DNA from: Atopsyche davidsoni
Taxonomy: Eukaryota > Arthropoda > Insecta > Trichoptera > Hydrobiosidae
Direction of reading: 5' to 3'
NCBI GenBank assembly: GCA_022113835.1
Contig: JAILWY010000027.1
Location: 1,428,501-1,492,500, forward strand
Length of the DNA: 64,000 nt
Shown: one piece after another, positions 1 through 12,517 of the stretch
Layout: every line of letters starts with the position of its first letter
Numbering within the stretch: the first letter of the stretch is position 1
Made by a program: the position numbers and the translations under genes
The notes under the pieces: generated by a model
The model's input: the letters and a program-made list of their open reading frames with translations, nothing else
What the model was told of the DNA's origin: nothing
The model's database searches: none

Positions 1-3000
1 AAACGTTTTGCTCAAAGATTCTAAGAATTTAACAATAATATGAGTAATTAATGAAATTAATTGTAAGTACGGTACTAGGAATTAAAAACAAAGACAATCT
101 TGCTTTTAGAATAAGCTGAGTCGAACAAAATAAGGCTTTAAGGCTTTAAACTGAAGAAGTTTGTTTGTTAACATGTTTATTCATTTTTATATTTGTGGTT
201 ACTTATTTATTGAGTGAGCATCACGGAAGAAGTAATATTAAATATTCAGTGATACGATATATATTTTTAAAGGAATTTAAATATTTTTTTCATTCTAGAC
301 TATAAGAAGTGTTGTCGATATTTAATCATACTCTTTTATTAATTTACAAACGTTTTGTCCACGTTTTTTGGATAGAAAATTGTTGAAACGTTGTTTTATG
401 CTCCCTTTTGGATAATGTTAAATTTAAGCACCAATATAAATAATTTATATTTAACCTTTAAAGAAAGTTATTATTTAAGTGCTTGAAGCTCATTACATTT
501 CATGAATTTGACTTGAAATATATTTAATTCGATTCATATATTCAGGCACATATTTTTTGCTATAACTAAATTATACCATAAAAGCAAGTATTACCAAGAA
601 AATGTTTATAAAATAAATTTTAAAAATAACTAGCTTTAACACCGGTTTTTTATTAACTAACTTTGTCAATTTGGTCGTGTGCTTTTGATATTGAACAACT
701 AAATTAAAAATAACCTTTATTTTATATATATTCGGAGTTATCGGAAACAATCACTACAAAGATATCTTCAAAACAATTCCCAAAGATTTCTAAAATCAAT
801 GTCAACACAAAGAGTTAAACAAAAACCACCAAATTCTAATTATTGTATTGAAAAGTGTGTTTAAGCTGTTTTTTATCAAAATAATTTTAAAATATGTATA
901 TTTTAAGTACTCAGAAGATTGGTTGTAAAAGTGTACGTCTTGGGATCTTAGTAATTTCCGTCATTTAAAATTTGCTTTTGATGTTTAAAAACCACTTCAA
1001 AGCTAAAGCTAAAAAATATTTAATTTTTATTAGACAGTGATAAATACTTAATCTTATCTATAAAGTCTAATAATGGATAATTATCACATTAAAATTTGAT
1101 ACTGATTAAGAACATTTGACTTAATACATTGTTTTAGAACTGTTTATTTCAGATTTTATTTTTAGCTCTAAATAATAATATTTTTAATAATTATTTTTGT
1201 TATGTTTAAACCAGTGGTTTTACCTTTTTAAATTTCTCCAAGTTTTGCATAATACTTTAAATTTATAAGAAATGTCATATTTCAATTTTACAATATAGTT
1301 TTGTTTTGTATTTTATACGTAAAAAGTTTTATGTTTGAACTTTTTTGAATGAAATTCCAAATATATTTTTCTATATTACATAAAATTTCCCCAAATATAA
1401 TTTATTAAAGATTAGCATTAAAAATAAATTTACCTAATTATAAATCAACTCAACTGCAACTACTGCCAGATTCAATGGTTTACAAATAATTATTCCGGTC
1501 ATTGTATAAAAAAACCCGCTCTAACATTCTGAACAATGTTTTTTATTTACAAAATGTATTATACTTTTTAGACGCAAGTTTCAAGAAATATACAATAAAG
1601 CAAAAATAAATATTTGAATAAAACCAAACATAAATAATATTTTAAATGCTGTTTACAAACCATTATAACTACAAAAATAAATAGGGTATAAGGACTAATT
1701 ATTTTCATGGAAAAATAACATTTTGCTTTATACTAAACCGTGGTTATTTTGTTTAAGCTGAATCATTAATTTAGGTTATTTCTTCGTGTAAGAGAAATAC
1801 CCTGGAAAGATGATTTACCCTGTCTAATTTTCATATTATATATATTCATTAATACCATATTATATTTTATTTGTTAACTTTTCAAAGCTTAACTATTTAA
1901 CTGAATACAACTTAAAAAAAGTCCACACAAAAGTAATTTTTCATAATACATTAGTAGTTCATTAATCAAAATTCTTAAGAAACTATAAACCCAAAATATA
2001 ATATATATTTGAAGATATGTATAATATTTTGGCTTTACTATCGCATATGAGTACTTGACATTCGACGTGAATCACCTTGTATGTAAATGTAAAATGTAAA
2101 TACAAGCTTACGTGTTTCATGTCAGTTTATGGAGTTATATTTTACTCAAAGAATTCCAGGGAGACGTAATAATTTACTATTTAACTTGTGAGCATGTTCG
2201 GGTCAACGAGGAATTTTATTTCATTTTTAAGTCAGGCAGGTGTGATTAACAAAACAAATATACTTCTAGGAAATCCAGTTATGTAACCTCGGTTCTATTA
2301 ATTAATATAAACAAAACAATCTTTCAAAGACTTTGTAATATAAATATCTTTTCTTGAACAAAAAATAAGTGCCTCTTGGAATGAATTTATGTTAAAAAAC
2401 AATAAATTAAATATAATTTATCCTTGGTAATACGTCTAGTAGGTATTGATTTCATATAAAAATACTAAATAAATGCTCGTCGTTGCGTGTTGCTGGCTCA
2501 TTATAGCTTGTGTGCTTACATAGTAAAAATACCTGCAGAAGCCACCTGTTTATTTAATTCCAGGTATTCACGATGACTGATAGACTGAAAAATAATTTTC
2601 GATTCCTTTGAGAGAGCGCCATGTATGAACGCCGGAAAAATTAACACCCCTGTTAACGAAGACTTGTTTCACAGAGTGATTACATAATCAAGCCATCAAT
2701 TATTATATACGTTTTCAAATACGTTTCAGTGAACATTCCTGAATTTGATAAAAACGTCTTTCATGTTTGGGGTGGAAGGGGGGGGTTGCTTTTTAATGTT
2801 TATCCTGTGAAGAGACGAAAATGTCAGTGGAGGATATGATGTAGAAGGTATTGCGGGGAGAAACGTAAACGTGATTTTAAAATGTAAACAAACGGAAAAA
2901 ATAATATTTTTGTGTATAGGTGGATATTAAAATCAATATTATACATAACACGCATTGTATTTCAAAAATAGTAAATATATTTAGTATGCACCGCGTTAAT

Positions 3001-3640
3001 AAAAGGCAATAAGATGCTTCTAAGTATCTGAGTGAAGCCTTCGAACAACTGAAAATAATGAAGGTACACAATGCCAAAAATTCTAAGTGATACGTCTAAG
3101 CATACAAAGGCTTTAGATTTGATCAAGAAATACACAAAACTAAATAAAAACTCACGAAACCAACCGTGATCTTTTGTAATGGATAAAGCATAATAAAATA
3201 AAATAAAGTGCTTCTCTTGAGTAATTTCTATGTTACTAAAATGAACGATGTATTTGCCTTCGTAAATTTATTAACGTACGAATAGCTTTTTTTCAAATGA
3301 CAAATTGTATTGTATAATATCAAGGAAATATGTTTTCAGAGAACTTCAATAAATATTTTTGATGTCTTATTAAAACAATATTTTGGTTAACAGTTTACAT
3401 TTGAAACAAAGAGATTTGGCTAAACCGGTCAGAATTAAATTTTTAAAAATGTGGAAAAGTCACAAAAGTATCTGTATTTAATATATTAATATTTTTTAAT
3501 ATCTAAAATTGATCTTTTAAAATTATTTAACTTTTTAACTTCAGACCTACACTCGTCTCCGTCTACAAAAGCATTGTAATTCCGTTTTATATTTATTTCA
3601 GTGAGAGCATTCAAAAGTAACCTTAAATTAAGTAAATTAC
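1..3640. other. AT-rich non-coding DNA
   Basis: I see no gene here. All reading frames are short, AT-biased and without recognisable motifs. The single open frame above 60 codons (2877-3077, minus) is rich in Ile, Phe, Leu and Cys, as chance frames in AT-rich DNA are. No terminal repeats or tRNA-like boxes were noticed. Confidence 0.6.
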
Positions 3641-3652
3641 CTTTGGAAGCAT

Positions 3653-4060
3653 CACACCCTTAAATTAAGCCTACTATTTAGAAGAATATGCTATTCAAAA
3701 TCATCTTCAACCCTTACATAATATTTTTCCAGTCCAACGATCTTAGCAATAATAAACAATACAATACAATCCCCAAGTCCCAAAAACACCATAAAATATA
3801 CATTTGAAATCTTCTTCAAAAAAGGAGGTTTCACTCTTATCACACCCTTTCACTCTTATCACACCCTTAAATTAAGCCTATTATTTAGAAAAGTATGCTA
3901 TTCAATATTATCTTCAACCCTTACATAATATTATTCCAGTCAAACGATCATAGCAATAGTAAACAATACAATACAATCCCCAAGTCCCGTGCGCCCCAAA
4001 AACACCATAAAATATACATTTGAAATCTTCTTCAAAAAAGGAGGTTTCACTCTTATTTTG
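3653..4060. repeat. Tandem duplication, two units of about 200 bp
   Basis: Two head-to-tail copies, about 3653-3848 and 3859-4057, share long near-identical runs: the block beginning CTTAAATTAAGCCTA, a central block with CAATACAATACAATCCCCAAG, and the final block AAAAAAGGAGGTTTCACTC. They differ by scattered substitutions and an 8-bp insertion (GTGCGCCC) in the second copy. No coding potential was seen. Confidence 0.85.
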
Positions 4061-6950
4061 AATAAAGAACAAACCCCGAGTTTAAATATGGAATGTAGTC
4101 TAGCAGCTGTGCCGGTGTTCTACATCTGAAAAGAGGATTTCTTTCAGCGAATGTCAAACACCGACACGGCCATTATATTACCTCTAACAAGGACCTGAGA
4201 ACTCGGAATATTCTCAGTTATGCTGTCATTCTTGATATATTTTACACATCTGAAGTTCTTCACGTCAAATTTATTCAATTTTCATTTCAAGTTCTTCAAA
4301 ATTGAACGACTCATCGTGAATTCTTTCGTCAGAACCATCTCTCAAATGTAACTGTTTCCGAAATATTTTTTATATAATACGACTTACTTTTCGCGAAAAT
4401 CAATCGAGATAATCTATTGCTATGTTTGGCTTTCGAAATTGTTATACTTTATCTTGGAATACACCCCCAGATCAAGAATCTTGTAATTGAATATTTTAAA
4501 TACATTGTTAAACAAAATATTTGTTTATAATCCATACTGTTGGGAGATTCGGTTGATTGTACGCGCGTATCTGTATTACAATTGTTTTTATACAAGGCAA
4601 TCGATAAGAGAACACAATTTTGTTCTAACACTGATTGAAGACCGAAGGATGGGTTTTATTGTCCCAAACAGGTTTAGATGGAGATTACTACAACCCCTGA
4701 CCAGGAATGGTGTTTGCCTATGGGTTTTGATGCCTCTGACGTGGTACTCTTAGTTCTGAGTGTAAAAATAGTTCTACCTTATGGCCTGGATAAATAAATT
4801 ATTATAAGCAAATTCAATCTTATTGAACTTTCCTGAAATGAGACACTGTTGATTTTATATCACCAAAGAATAAGCAAAACTATATATTTTTTAATACTAT
4901 TAAAAATTTTAATTTTAAGATGGAAATAAAATCCATCTCCCTTTTTAAAAATAAATGGTTAATTGAAATATAAAAATAGCTCAAAATAACTGACGAAAAG
5001 AACGGCTACATTATTCCTTTGAAGATCAATTAAATTCTTTCCCCAATCAAACAAAAAAGCAAAACATCAATTTAAAAGTTTTTAATGTAATTATAATCTC
5101 AAGCAGTATTTAACAATGAGACTTCTTACGTATTTTTTTCTTTAGTCTTTACAAAAGAGTACAATTGTCTGCGTTAGGGTTACCGGAATTTTCAAGGCTT
5201 CATGTTTTGAATAAGCATGATTAAGTCTGCATAAATTTTAATGAGTAAAATTTAACAAGGTGACCTTTAAAATTAGGAGTCTTATATAAAATACATATGG
5301 CTTTTGCTCAATAGAAAATTAAATTGAAGGTTTGACGCATTAAGGGGTAAAAGTTTTAGATATGATCAGACTGACCAGGGCAAGTCAAATTATTGACTAA
5401 TTTTCTAATATTTAAATATAAACATACTTGAGTATCCAAGTTAAGTTTTTGCATCTTGTAAAAAAAATTTTCAGAAATTAATTAATTAAAAATGTTTTAA
5501 TTTTAATTTAACATTATTTAATAATACTTTAAACAAACAAAGAATAATAGCTTAAACTAGAAAAACAGCAAATAAATGTAAAGAATGCAAAATTACTGTG
5601 TTTATTTTAAATTTAAAATATCGTCTAAAATTTTAAAGTTTTTACATTGTTTATCAAAATTCATCTAAAAAGTCTGTTTGAAAATATTACAAAATAATTA
5701 AATTAGTGATGCTTGATCAACTGTTATTCAATTTAGATATTTATTTTAATATTATAATTTCAGTAATTCTTTGCAAAGCCAGTTTTATTGGTTTGCCTAA
5801 GAGCTTTTCGCAACTTTGTTCGTAGTTTTGTTGATTGTTAAACTTAAAAATTGTCGACCGCTCCAGTTTGCTTATTAAAAAAGCTCTCTTTTCAGTTAGC
5901 TTAATTCTACCTGAGCTTTTACGTAAAAGCATAAACATTTTGTAAATTCAATTAATTTTTTTTTTATCAAAAAGTCGTTGAAAAGTCTTCCAAAGATTAA
6001 TTTCGCTGAATGGATACGATTTAACATAACACCATAATAAAAAAATCATTCATCCCATCAATGGATGACGTTTGTTTCGTTTTTTTAAATGGAAATTATA
6101 TTCAATAGATGTAAATAAAAATAAAGGCAGCTTAAGCCATGAAGTGTGGAAAAAATCCCATCTAGGTAAGGGTTGAAAATATGGATATTTTTAATACTTT
6201 GTAATCGTATGCAAAGTTTTCTTTTTTATTTACACCTTAAAAAATCACAAATAATATTCTTCAGGTATACAAAACAGAAAAGAAACGGTTTCGTCTTTCT
6301 ATAAGCGTATACACACAATCTTCAGGCAGAATTCATTTCCGAGGGTGGTTTAGCAACCTGATACCAATTTAATATTGCCATATATTTACTTAATATGCCT
6401 TTACCCTTATCGAGAGCGGCTGTTTTTGAAATAATACAAATTATATATTTTAATTACTTTGCCATAAAATCAATTTATTTTATAATTAATCCTGTTCAAT
6501 TTATTTTACAAATAGACATTGTTCAAAAACGAAGAATCTACTATTTACATATTTAAAAGAAAAAAAAAAACACACTTCAAAAAACTCAAAATAAGATTAA
6601 TTAATAAATATAATTAATTTTTTTTTCAAATCGAAAAAAATCGGTTAACTAAAAAAGTCCATTGATAAATCTCTACACACCTTATATTCTTGAAACTATA
6701 ATTTTTAATATTTATTTAATATTCTTTAGATTATGTATTCCAGGAACAACATCCATCATCGCTGATCATATTTAATAAAAAGATTTTTCACTGAACACTT
6801 TTATATAAAAATTTCATTTACATTAAAACTGATGCTTATAACTAAATAATTCCAAGGCCATTGCTCTATAATAATTATATATTTTTTTAATTTTATAATG
6901 TTGTATAGAATATGGTATGATACCTGATACATAAAATATTACGATCATTT
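4061..6950. other. Non-coding, no feature recognised
   Basis: AT-rich sequence without a convincing gene. An 88-codon frame at 4487-4753 (plus) overlaps a slightly more GC-rich patch (4630-4760), but it has no recognisable domain and no neighbouring exon. Confidence 0.5.
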
Positions 6951-6956
6951 TATTTA

Positions 6957-7060
6957 TTAGCCTTTTCGCCTTTCGATATTCTTTTCAGTCATCTCAGTCT
7001 GAAGAAGTTCTTGAAAGGCGAAACATTCACAAATAAAAATTACCGTATTTATAAAGCCAT
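6957..7060. repeat. Penelope-like terminal hairpin relic, copy A
   Basis: The sequence folds back on itself: TTTTCGCCTTTCGATATTC at the left is matched by TTGAAAGGCGAAAC at the right, around a CAGTCTGAAGAAG core. The CTGAAGAAG / stem / GGCGAAAC pattern resembles hairpins found at the ends of Penelope-like and related retroelements. The same pattern recurs at about 8.22, 33.4 and 49.9 kb in this window. The family assignment is inference; the hairpin and its recurrence are visible. Confidence 0.5.
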
Positions 7061-8221
7061 ATTGAAGATGATTTTTAAAATCTTCAGTATCGTATAAAAA
7101 GTGTTTAATTTTATATCTCAGATAATTACGAAGATCCAAACTCAATAAAATTATTGCACGTTTAGAAAAAATTCATAATATTCTTACATAAATCCAGACT
7201 CGAGAATATTTATCTCGCAAAACTAAACACATTGTTTTTTACTTGCTCAAGTCTCACATATCTCTAAAAAAATTAAGGATATTAATCATCATTTCATGTG
7301 TGGATCAAGTTTTTTATTAAACATTACAGTGTTATATTTTTTGCATCTAAATTAAAAATAAATGTTGCCCATCAAAATTATATTGTTTGGTATTAATAAA
7401 AAAGATGCTAGTTTTGCAGTTTCTATAAATATATTTTAGCGTATTCTTCTTGATAATTTATATTGACAAATAAACAAATTCAATAAGACTAGAACTTCTA
7501 GTATCATTATAAAAACTGCTACTCCATAAAGCAGGTAAACTAACTTTTTATATAAGACCATTGCAATGTAAGTCCAGGTTTGTGAAACAAACTCCGTCAT
7601 AAGTCGATGGCTGTATTAATATACAGTTTATACAATAATTCAGAGTAACTTACTAAGTATTTTTATGCAAAACGTAGAATAAGAAAGTCGTGCTGGTCTT
7701 TGCAGGGAAATCTTTACAGTTTCTGAATAAACAAAGACAACAAAGGTAACAGTTTTTAATTAAATATAGTATTCTTGCTTGCAGGGCATCGCAGTTCTTA
7801 TAAATGAGATTGCAATGTAAAACTGTTTACAATTCCAGATTGGCAAAAAAATAAGGAAGACTTGAAGTAATTAAGTCCTTTACTAGATTGCAACATTCAT
7901 TGGAATAATCATTCTTATTTGAATGAAGTTAACTTATAAGTAGTTACTGTAAGTATTATTCGCGATACGTTTTATTATTCTGTTTACTTTACTTGCTTAC
8001 ATATCTATATACAATAATTCATATTTTTTGTACAAAAACTCAGTTAATAAATTGGATTAGTAAAATTTTCAATAATTTAAATAAATTTACAAATGCTCAT
8101 TTTTTTTAAACGTCAAAAAAATCGACAGAAATAATGTTCCCAATATTTATTTAATCATCTACAACAAACTGGATTAATTTAAGTGGCTAATTACCTAAAA
8201 GATTATGAACATTTTTGTTTG

Positions 8222-8310
8222 TGAGCTTTCGCCTTTCAAAAGCTTTTTCAGTCTGAAGAAGCCCTTGAAAGGTGAGAGCGCCTACAAGCAAAAATATTTG
8301 GCGTTTTTCA
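8222..8310. repeat. Penelope-like terminal hairpin relic, copy B
   Basis: Second copy of the foldback pattern: TTTCGCCTTTCAAAAGC, then CAGTCTGAAGAAGCCC, then TTGAAAGGTGAGAGCGC, followed by CAAGCAAAAATATT. The downstream CA-rich tract matches copies A and C in spacing. Confidence 0.5.
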
Positions 8311-10660
8311 GGCATTTAACTAATTATTTTTACTGTTTATACAATTAGCAATTTTATTGTTTGGATTATTTTTTTAAATGTCTTATCTATAAATTTGTGA
8401 CCAGAAACTTGTACAAGATAACTTTGGTATTGTTTTGTTTAATATTTTATTTAAAAATTATAATAATATTTAAAATTCGGATATTTGACGCTCCCAGAAC
8501 ATAATATTTATATGAACTACTAGTTCTTCATATATAATACAATAGTAATCAAATAACATAAAATCTTTACATTGTATTGAAAAAAAGCTTTAAAACATAC
8601 AAAGTGTATATTTTTAGTATTTATTAAAGTTGGTTGCGAACTCTACAAATATTTTTTTATAGTTTAACGTATTGATTTTCAGAAATTATTTATTTGCTGT
8701 AGGAGTTAATATAACGCAATGTTTAAATTGTAACAATGCTTTTCTACACGGTGTAAGATAGATTTTTTATGATAAAACGTTTAAAAGTAACATAAGCTCC
8801 ATAATAGGTTAGATTTTTATCAAATAATATAATGTGTGAAATAAAATACATCTAATGATACCATGAAAAATATCTTATGGTGCTATTTAAGACATATGAT
8901 ATGACAAATAATATATACATATGTAATGACATTAAAAAAGACAAACTGATACTTGTTTACTTTTTTGTTAGTAATAATATTATAGTCTATTGTTATATTA
9001 GTAATATTTGAAAATAAAAATTATTTTTGTTATCAAAATACATTTTTTTTATTAAAATATTACTGTAACAAATAAATAATTCCCCATACAAAACATACGT
9101 CTTTTCTCCATGGCGAGACGGAAACCTCCTTAAAGGGTTGTAATCTCGAATCTGTATAATTACTACGTATTTAAAAATGATTGGATAGATTAAATAGATT
9201 ATAAAATTAAAAGAAATGATATTCCTATGTTCGAAAAAACGTGAAGCTTTAAATTATAAGAAAAAAAATGTTTACTTCTATAAATATTGTATAACTCCTA
9301 TTACGATCAAAAATTGTTTTTTTTTATTTATTAAATATCTGAAACATATTTTTTGCAGTATAAAATGATATCCGTGTCCTTTAATAAGCTTTGGAAATAA
9401 TATGAAACTAGGATTTACAAAAAACTATAAAAAAACGTACAATAAACACCATAACAATATAAAACAACTTTACGCCTGGCCTTTTTAGTGTAAAATATAT
9501 TTACATTACTTCGCTCAAATTTTGAATGAATAAATTTAAAAAAATATTGCTTTATGAATACTATGAATAAATTTGTACCCATTTTATTTATTTTGAGTTC
9601 TTGTAAATTGCAATTAAAATTGATTTAATCGGTATGCATTAAAAATAACCGTCGCAATTAATATTGCGTCTGGCCGCTGAAATAATTCGTTATGCCAAAC
9701 ATAGTTTGATTTACATACAAGTGTATCACATAAAGAAATTATAATACTATAGATCTAGAAGTGTGGGTTTTTATGTATATAAAAAAATTACAAATTGTTA
9801 TAAAGGAAAATCACAAAAAAATTTAATCAGAGGGTTTTTCTCCGCTTTTAACCCAACTCATTTCCCCATACAAATTTTGGTCCAGGAACACGTTATTAGC
9901 AAGCAATTTTTTTTACCACTAAATAACGAAGGGGTTTTTCTATTTAATTTAAAGTAACAATAATAATTTAAGCTATTTTACATTGTTTTTCATCTGTTCG
10001 TTAAATATTAAAAGAGCAGAAAAAATCTACTATAAGGCGCAACGGGCACCTCATATTTTTTTTAATATAACGTTGAATAATCACAACTTTTACAATTTAA
10101 AATATCTAAAGAAATACGAATTATAATTGAAGATTATATAATGCTGATATTTATCACAACGCATACAAATTTAAATAAAAATATCTGATTGGAGTTTTCT
10201 AGATCTTTCAGGAATACTGCCTAATCTTACCGGTAAGATAAAATTTGATACCGTCGCACCCTAAACGATGTTTGAAGAACATTACACCAGTGATAAAAGA
10301 AGTAATAAATAATCAAGACCTACGAACTCAGTAATAAAAAATAAACACGAAATTCACCTGCTTACAGTACATTGTTATTTAATTCGTTGTAAAAATGGAA
10401 AAATATATATAATCAAGATTTTTAAACCGACAAAAAAGTTAAATTAAAATAGTAGCTTTGTGAAAAAAAGTTTAACAGAACTTTACGATTTTGATAACAT
10501 GATACAAAATATATATTTTCTAATGAAAATTATCACACAACCAATTTAATCGAATGCAAAAAAAGTAAACTTTCATAAACACCGTGAGCCTTTTTTTAAG
10601 CATTGTAAATCTCGGTGACTCGAAGTATGAAATTGAAAATATTTTTTTTTATAATGATAA
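8311..10660. other. Non-coding, no feature recognised
   Basis: AT-rich sequence with long A and T runs. No splice-linked open frames, terminal repeats or RNA boxes were identified. Confidence 0.55.
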
Positions 10661-11130
10661 AGGCCTGATGATGACCAAGTCTGTAGGTCGAAACTAGTCA
10701 TGCAAAAAAATATAATAAACTCAAAGGGAAGAAAGAAGGCAAAGTTACCTTTATCGTTATAAAAAAATGGATCTTTACCAATCAAATGCCTTGTCCCTCG
10801 ACAAGATGAAAATAAAATCATAACAATTATAAGAAAAAACTATTTTAGTGCACCAATTTTGCACTCTAGGCCTTGTATTAAATCAGATGCATGACTAATC
10901 AGTTAAGTTATGCATCTGATGATGACCAAGTCTGTAGGTCGAAACTAGTCATGCAAAAAAATATAATAAACTCAAAGGGAAGAAAGAATGCAAAGTTACC
11001 TTTATCATTATAAAAAATGGATCTTCACCAATCAAATGCCTTGTGAAAAATAATAAAATCATAAAAATTACAAGAAAAAACAATTTGTGCACAAATTTTT
11101 GCGTTGTATTAAATACGTAATTAATAAAAA
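10660..11130 (+). repeat. Two-unit tandem repeat (about 251 bp) with hammerhead-like motifs
   Basis: Two direct copies start at 10665 and 10916, a unit length of about 251 bp. The first 130 bp of each unit are nearly identical (10665-10795 and 10916-11045). The remainder aligns more loosely through AATAAAATCATAA, AAGAAAAAAC and TTGTATTAAAT. Each unit begins with CTGATGA, then an arm GACC/GGTC, then GAAAC and a GTC triplet, the order of the conserved parts of a type I hammerhead ribozyme. Tandem hammerhead units of this size resemble animal retrozymes and Penelope-like repeat ends. That identity is inference. Confidence 0.6.
10911..10955 (+). ncRNA. Candidate hammerhead-ribozyme-like motif (second unit)
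   Basis: Core CTGATGA is at 10916-10922, GAAAC at 10941-10945 and the GTC triplet at 10948-10950. A helix-I-like pairing joins TGCAT (10911-10915) to ATGCA (10951-10955). Helix II is only GACC/GGTC around a 9-nt loop, with a T/C mismatch at its base where real hammerheads usually have G-C. Helix III is two pairs at most. Very short helix III is known in animal retroelement hammerheads, which act as dimers, but the helix II mismatch makes activity doubtful. The first unit (10665) lacks the helix I pairing. Confidence 0.3.
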
Positions 11131-11149
11131 ATATGTCTATTACGGATTG

Positions 11150-11350
11150 GTCAGTCAGATGCGTATTTATTACCCATTACGTGTTTATTATATTATTACT
11201 AATATGATTAGGCACACTAGTTCATATATAGAAGATGACTTAAAGAAACTCTCAGAAAAATATCATCGTGATTCGTGTGGGATCACGATGATTTTATTTA
11301 AGTCATCTTCTATATATGAACTAATGTGCCTTATCATATTAGTAATAATA
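11150..11350. mobile_element. Foldback element, copy 1 (tRNA core deleted)
   Basis: Inverted arms of about 55 bp, 11191-11249 and 11294-11350, contain TATATAGAAGATGACTTAAA and its complement. They enclose a smaller palindrome, CATCGTGATT / GATCACGATG. The arms and about 35 bp of left flank (CAGATGCGTATTTATTACCC) are shared with the copy at 12.5 kb, which carries a tRNA-like core that is mostly missing here (only CGTGTGGGAT remains). Confidence 0.75.
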
Positions 11351-11391
11351 AAAAATACTTAAAATATTTTTTTTACTTGATTGTTTGTACC

Positions 11392-11690
11392 TTTTAGAGT
11401 CTCTCCACGGGTGCGGCGGGAAGGTTTGCTGGAGCAAGGCGACTGCTGGTGAAGACGAGGGCAAAGTTCGGTTCCGTCGGGGGTGAGTTTCAGGCAGTCC
11501 AGCGGCGGGGAAGGCTCTCGGGCGAGGGGAGCGCGATGCTGGGACCTGAACGGAAGTCGGCGAAACTGTGAGGCGTCCCTCCGGAGTTGCGGGCTTTATA
11601 GGCGCCGCGACGCCCCCTCGCCTCCCCGCATCCCCGCATCCCCTCATCCCCCCATCCCCGGCGTCCTGGCAACACCGAAGTGCCACGCCA
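11392..11690. other. GC-rich island
   Basis: About 300 bp of strongly GC-rich, CpG-bearing sequence with sharp borders in otherwise AT-rich DNA. Long open frames on both strands follow from the composition and are not evidence of coding. On the minus strand the island contains a TATA box and initiator-like sequence, so a promoter with first exon is the likeliest reading. A run of CATCCCC-type units lies at 11627-11658. Confidence 0.6.
11560..11600 (-). promoter_or_regulatory. Candidate TATA-type core promoter, minus strand
   Basis: Reading the minus strand, TATAAA occupies 11600-11595 within GGCGCCTATAAAGCC. TCACAGT follows about 30 nt later, placing a start near 11568. This spacing suits an insect TATA/initiator promoter. 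No in-frame start codon with a recognisable protein follows inside the island, so the first exon would be mainly untranslated. The downstream gene was not found. Confidence 0.4.
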
Positions 11691-12517
11691 CCTGCATATC
11701 ATATGCTGTTTCAATATGTTTTACTCCTGTAATCAGAAAACCTGCTTAACATTAATTTGAGACCTCAACGACACGCGTGAAAGTCTGAAAAAATTTTTAC
11801 TCAGTTGAAAAAAAAAGCTTGGGATCACATGTGAAACTTTCAGCAGTTTTTTTCAAGACACTGTCGACATATGAAATCGCATTCATTTAGCGTAGGTTTA
11901 TCGCCAAATATCATTGAATATGGTTGAAAATAGTTTTCACTATTGCTAACGTAGAGAAATCAAAAATTTACTACCCAATACAAATTGTGTTTGATCAAGT
12001 CAAAGCAAGTTTGGAATTCGCTTTTCACGAAAGTATTCGAATTTATTCTCACAAATATAAAGTAAATAAGTAACTATAATCTATCATATACTTTTGTAAT
12101 TCCATGTGTTTGTGTAAATGCCTAAAAGCTTACTTTTGCTTGTCAATTTTTTCAGGACACTGTCGAAATATGAAATCGCATTATTTCAGCGTAGGTTTAT
12201 CGCCAAATATCATTAAATATGGTTTAAAATAGTTTTCACCTACTTGAAGCAAAACTATTGCTAACGTAGAGAAATCAAAAATTAACTACCCAATGCAAAT
12301 TGTGTTTGATCAAGTCAAAACATTATTTTCACTAATATAAAGTAAATAAGTAACTATAATCTATCATATACTTTTGTAATTGAATGTATTTGTGTAAATG
12401 ACAAAAAGCTTGCTTTAGCTTATCGAAATACGAAATCGCATTTTTTTTAGCGTAGGTCTATCGCCAAAAATTCAATCATTATTGTTTACGCATGTCTATT
12501 TTTTGGATTGAACGTCA

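Noticed and set aside
11339..11749. Three long overlapping open frames in the GC island at 11.4-11.7 kb as protein genes
   Set aside because: They occur on both strands in several frames, have low-complexity composition and no domain; GC-rich DNA simply lacks stop codons.
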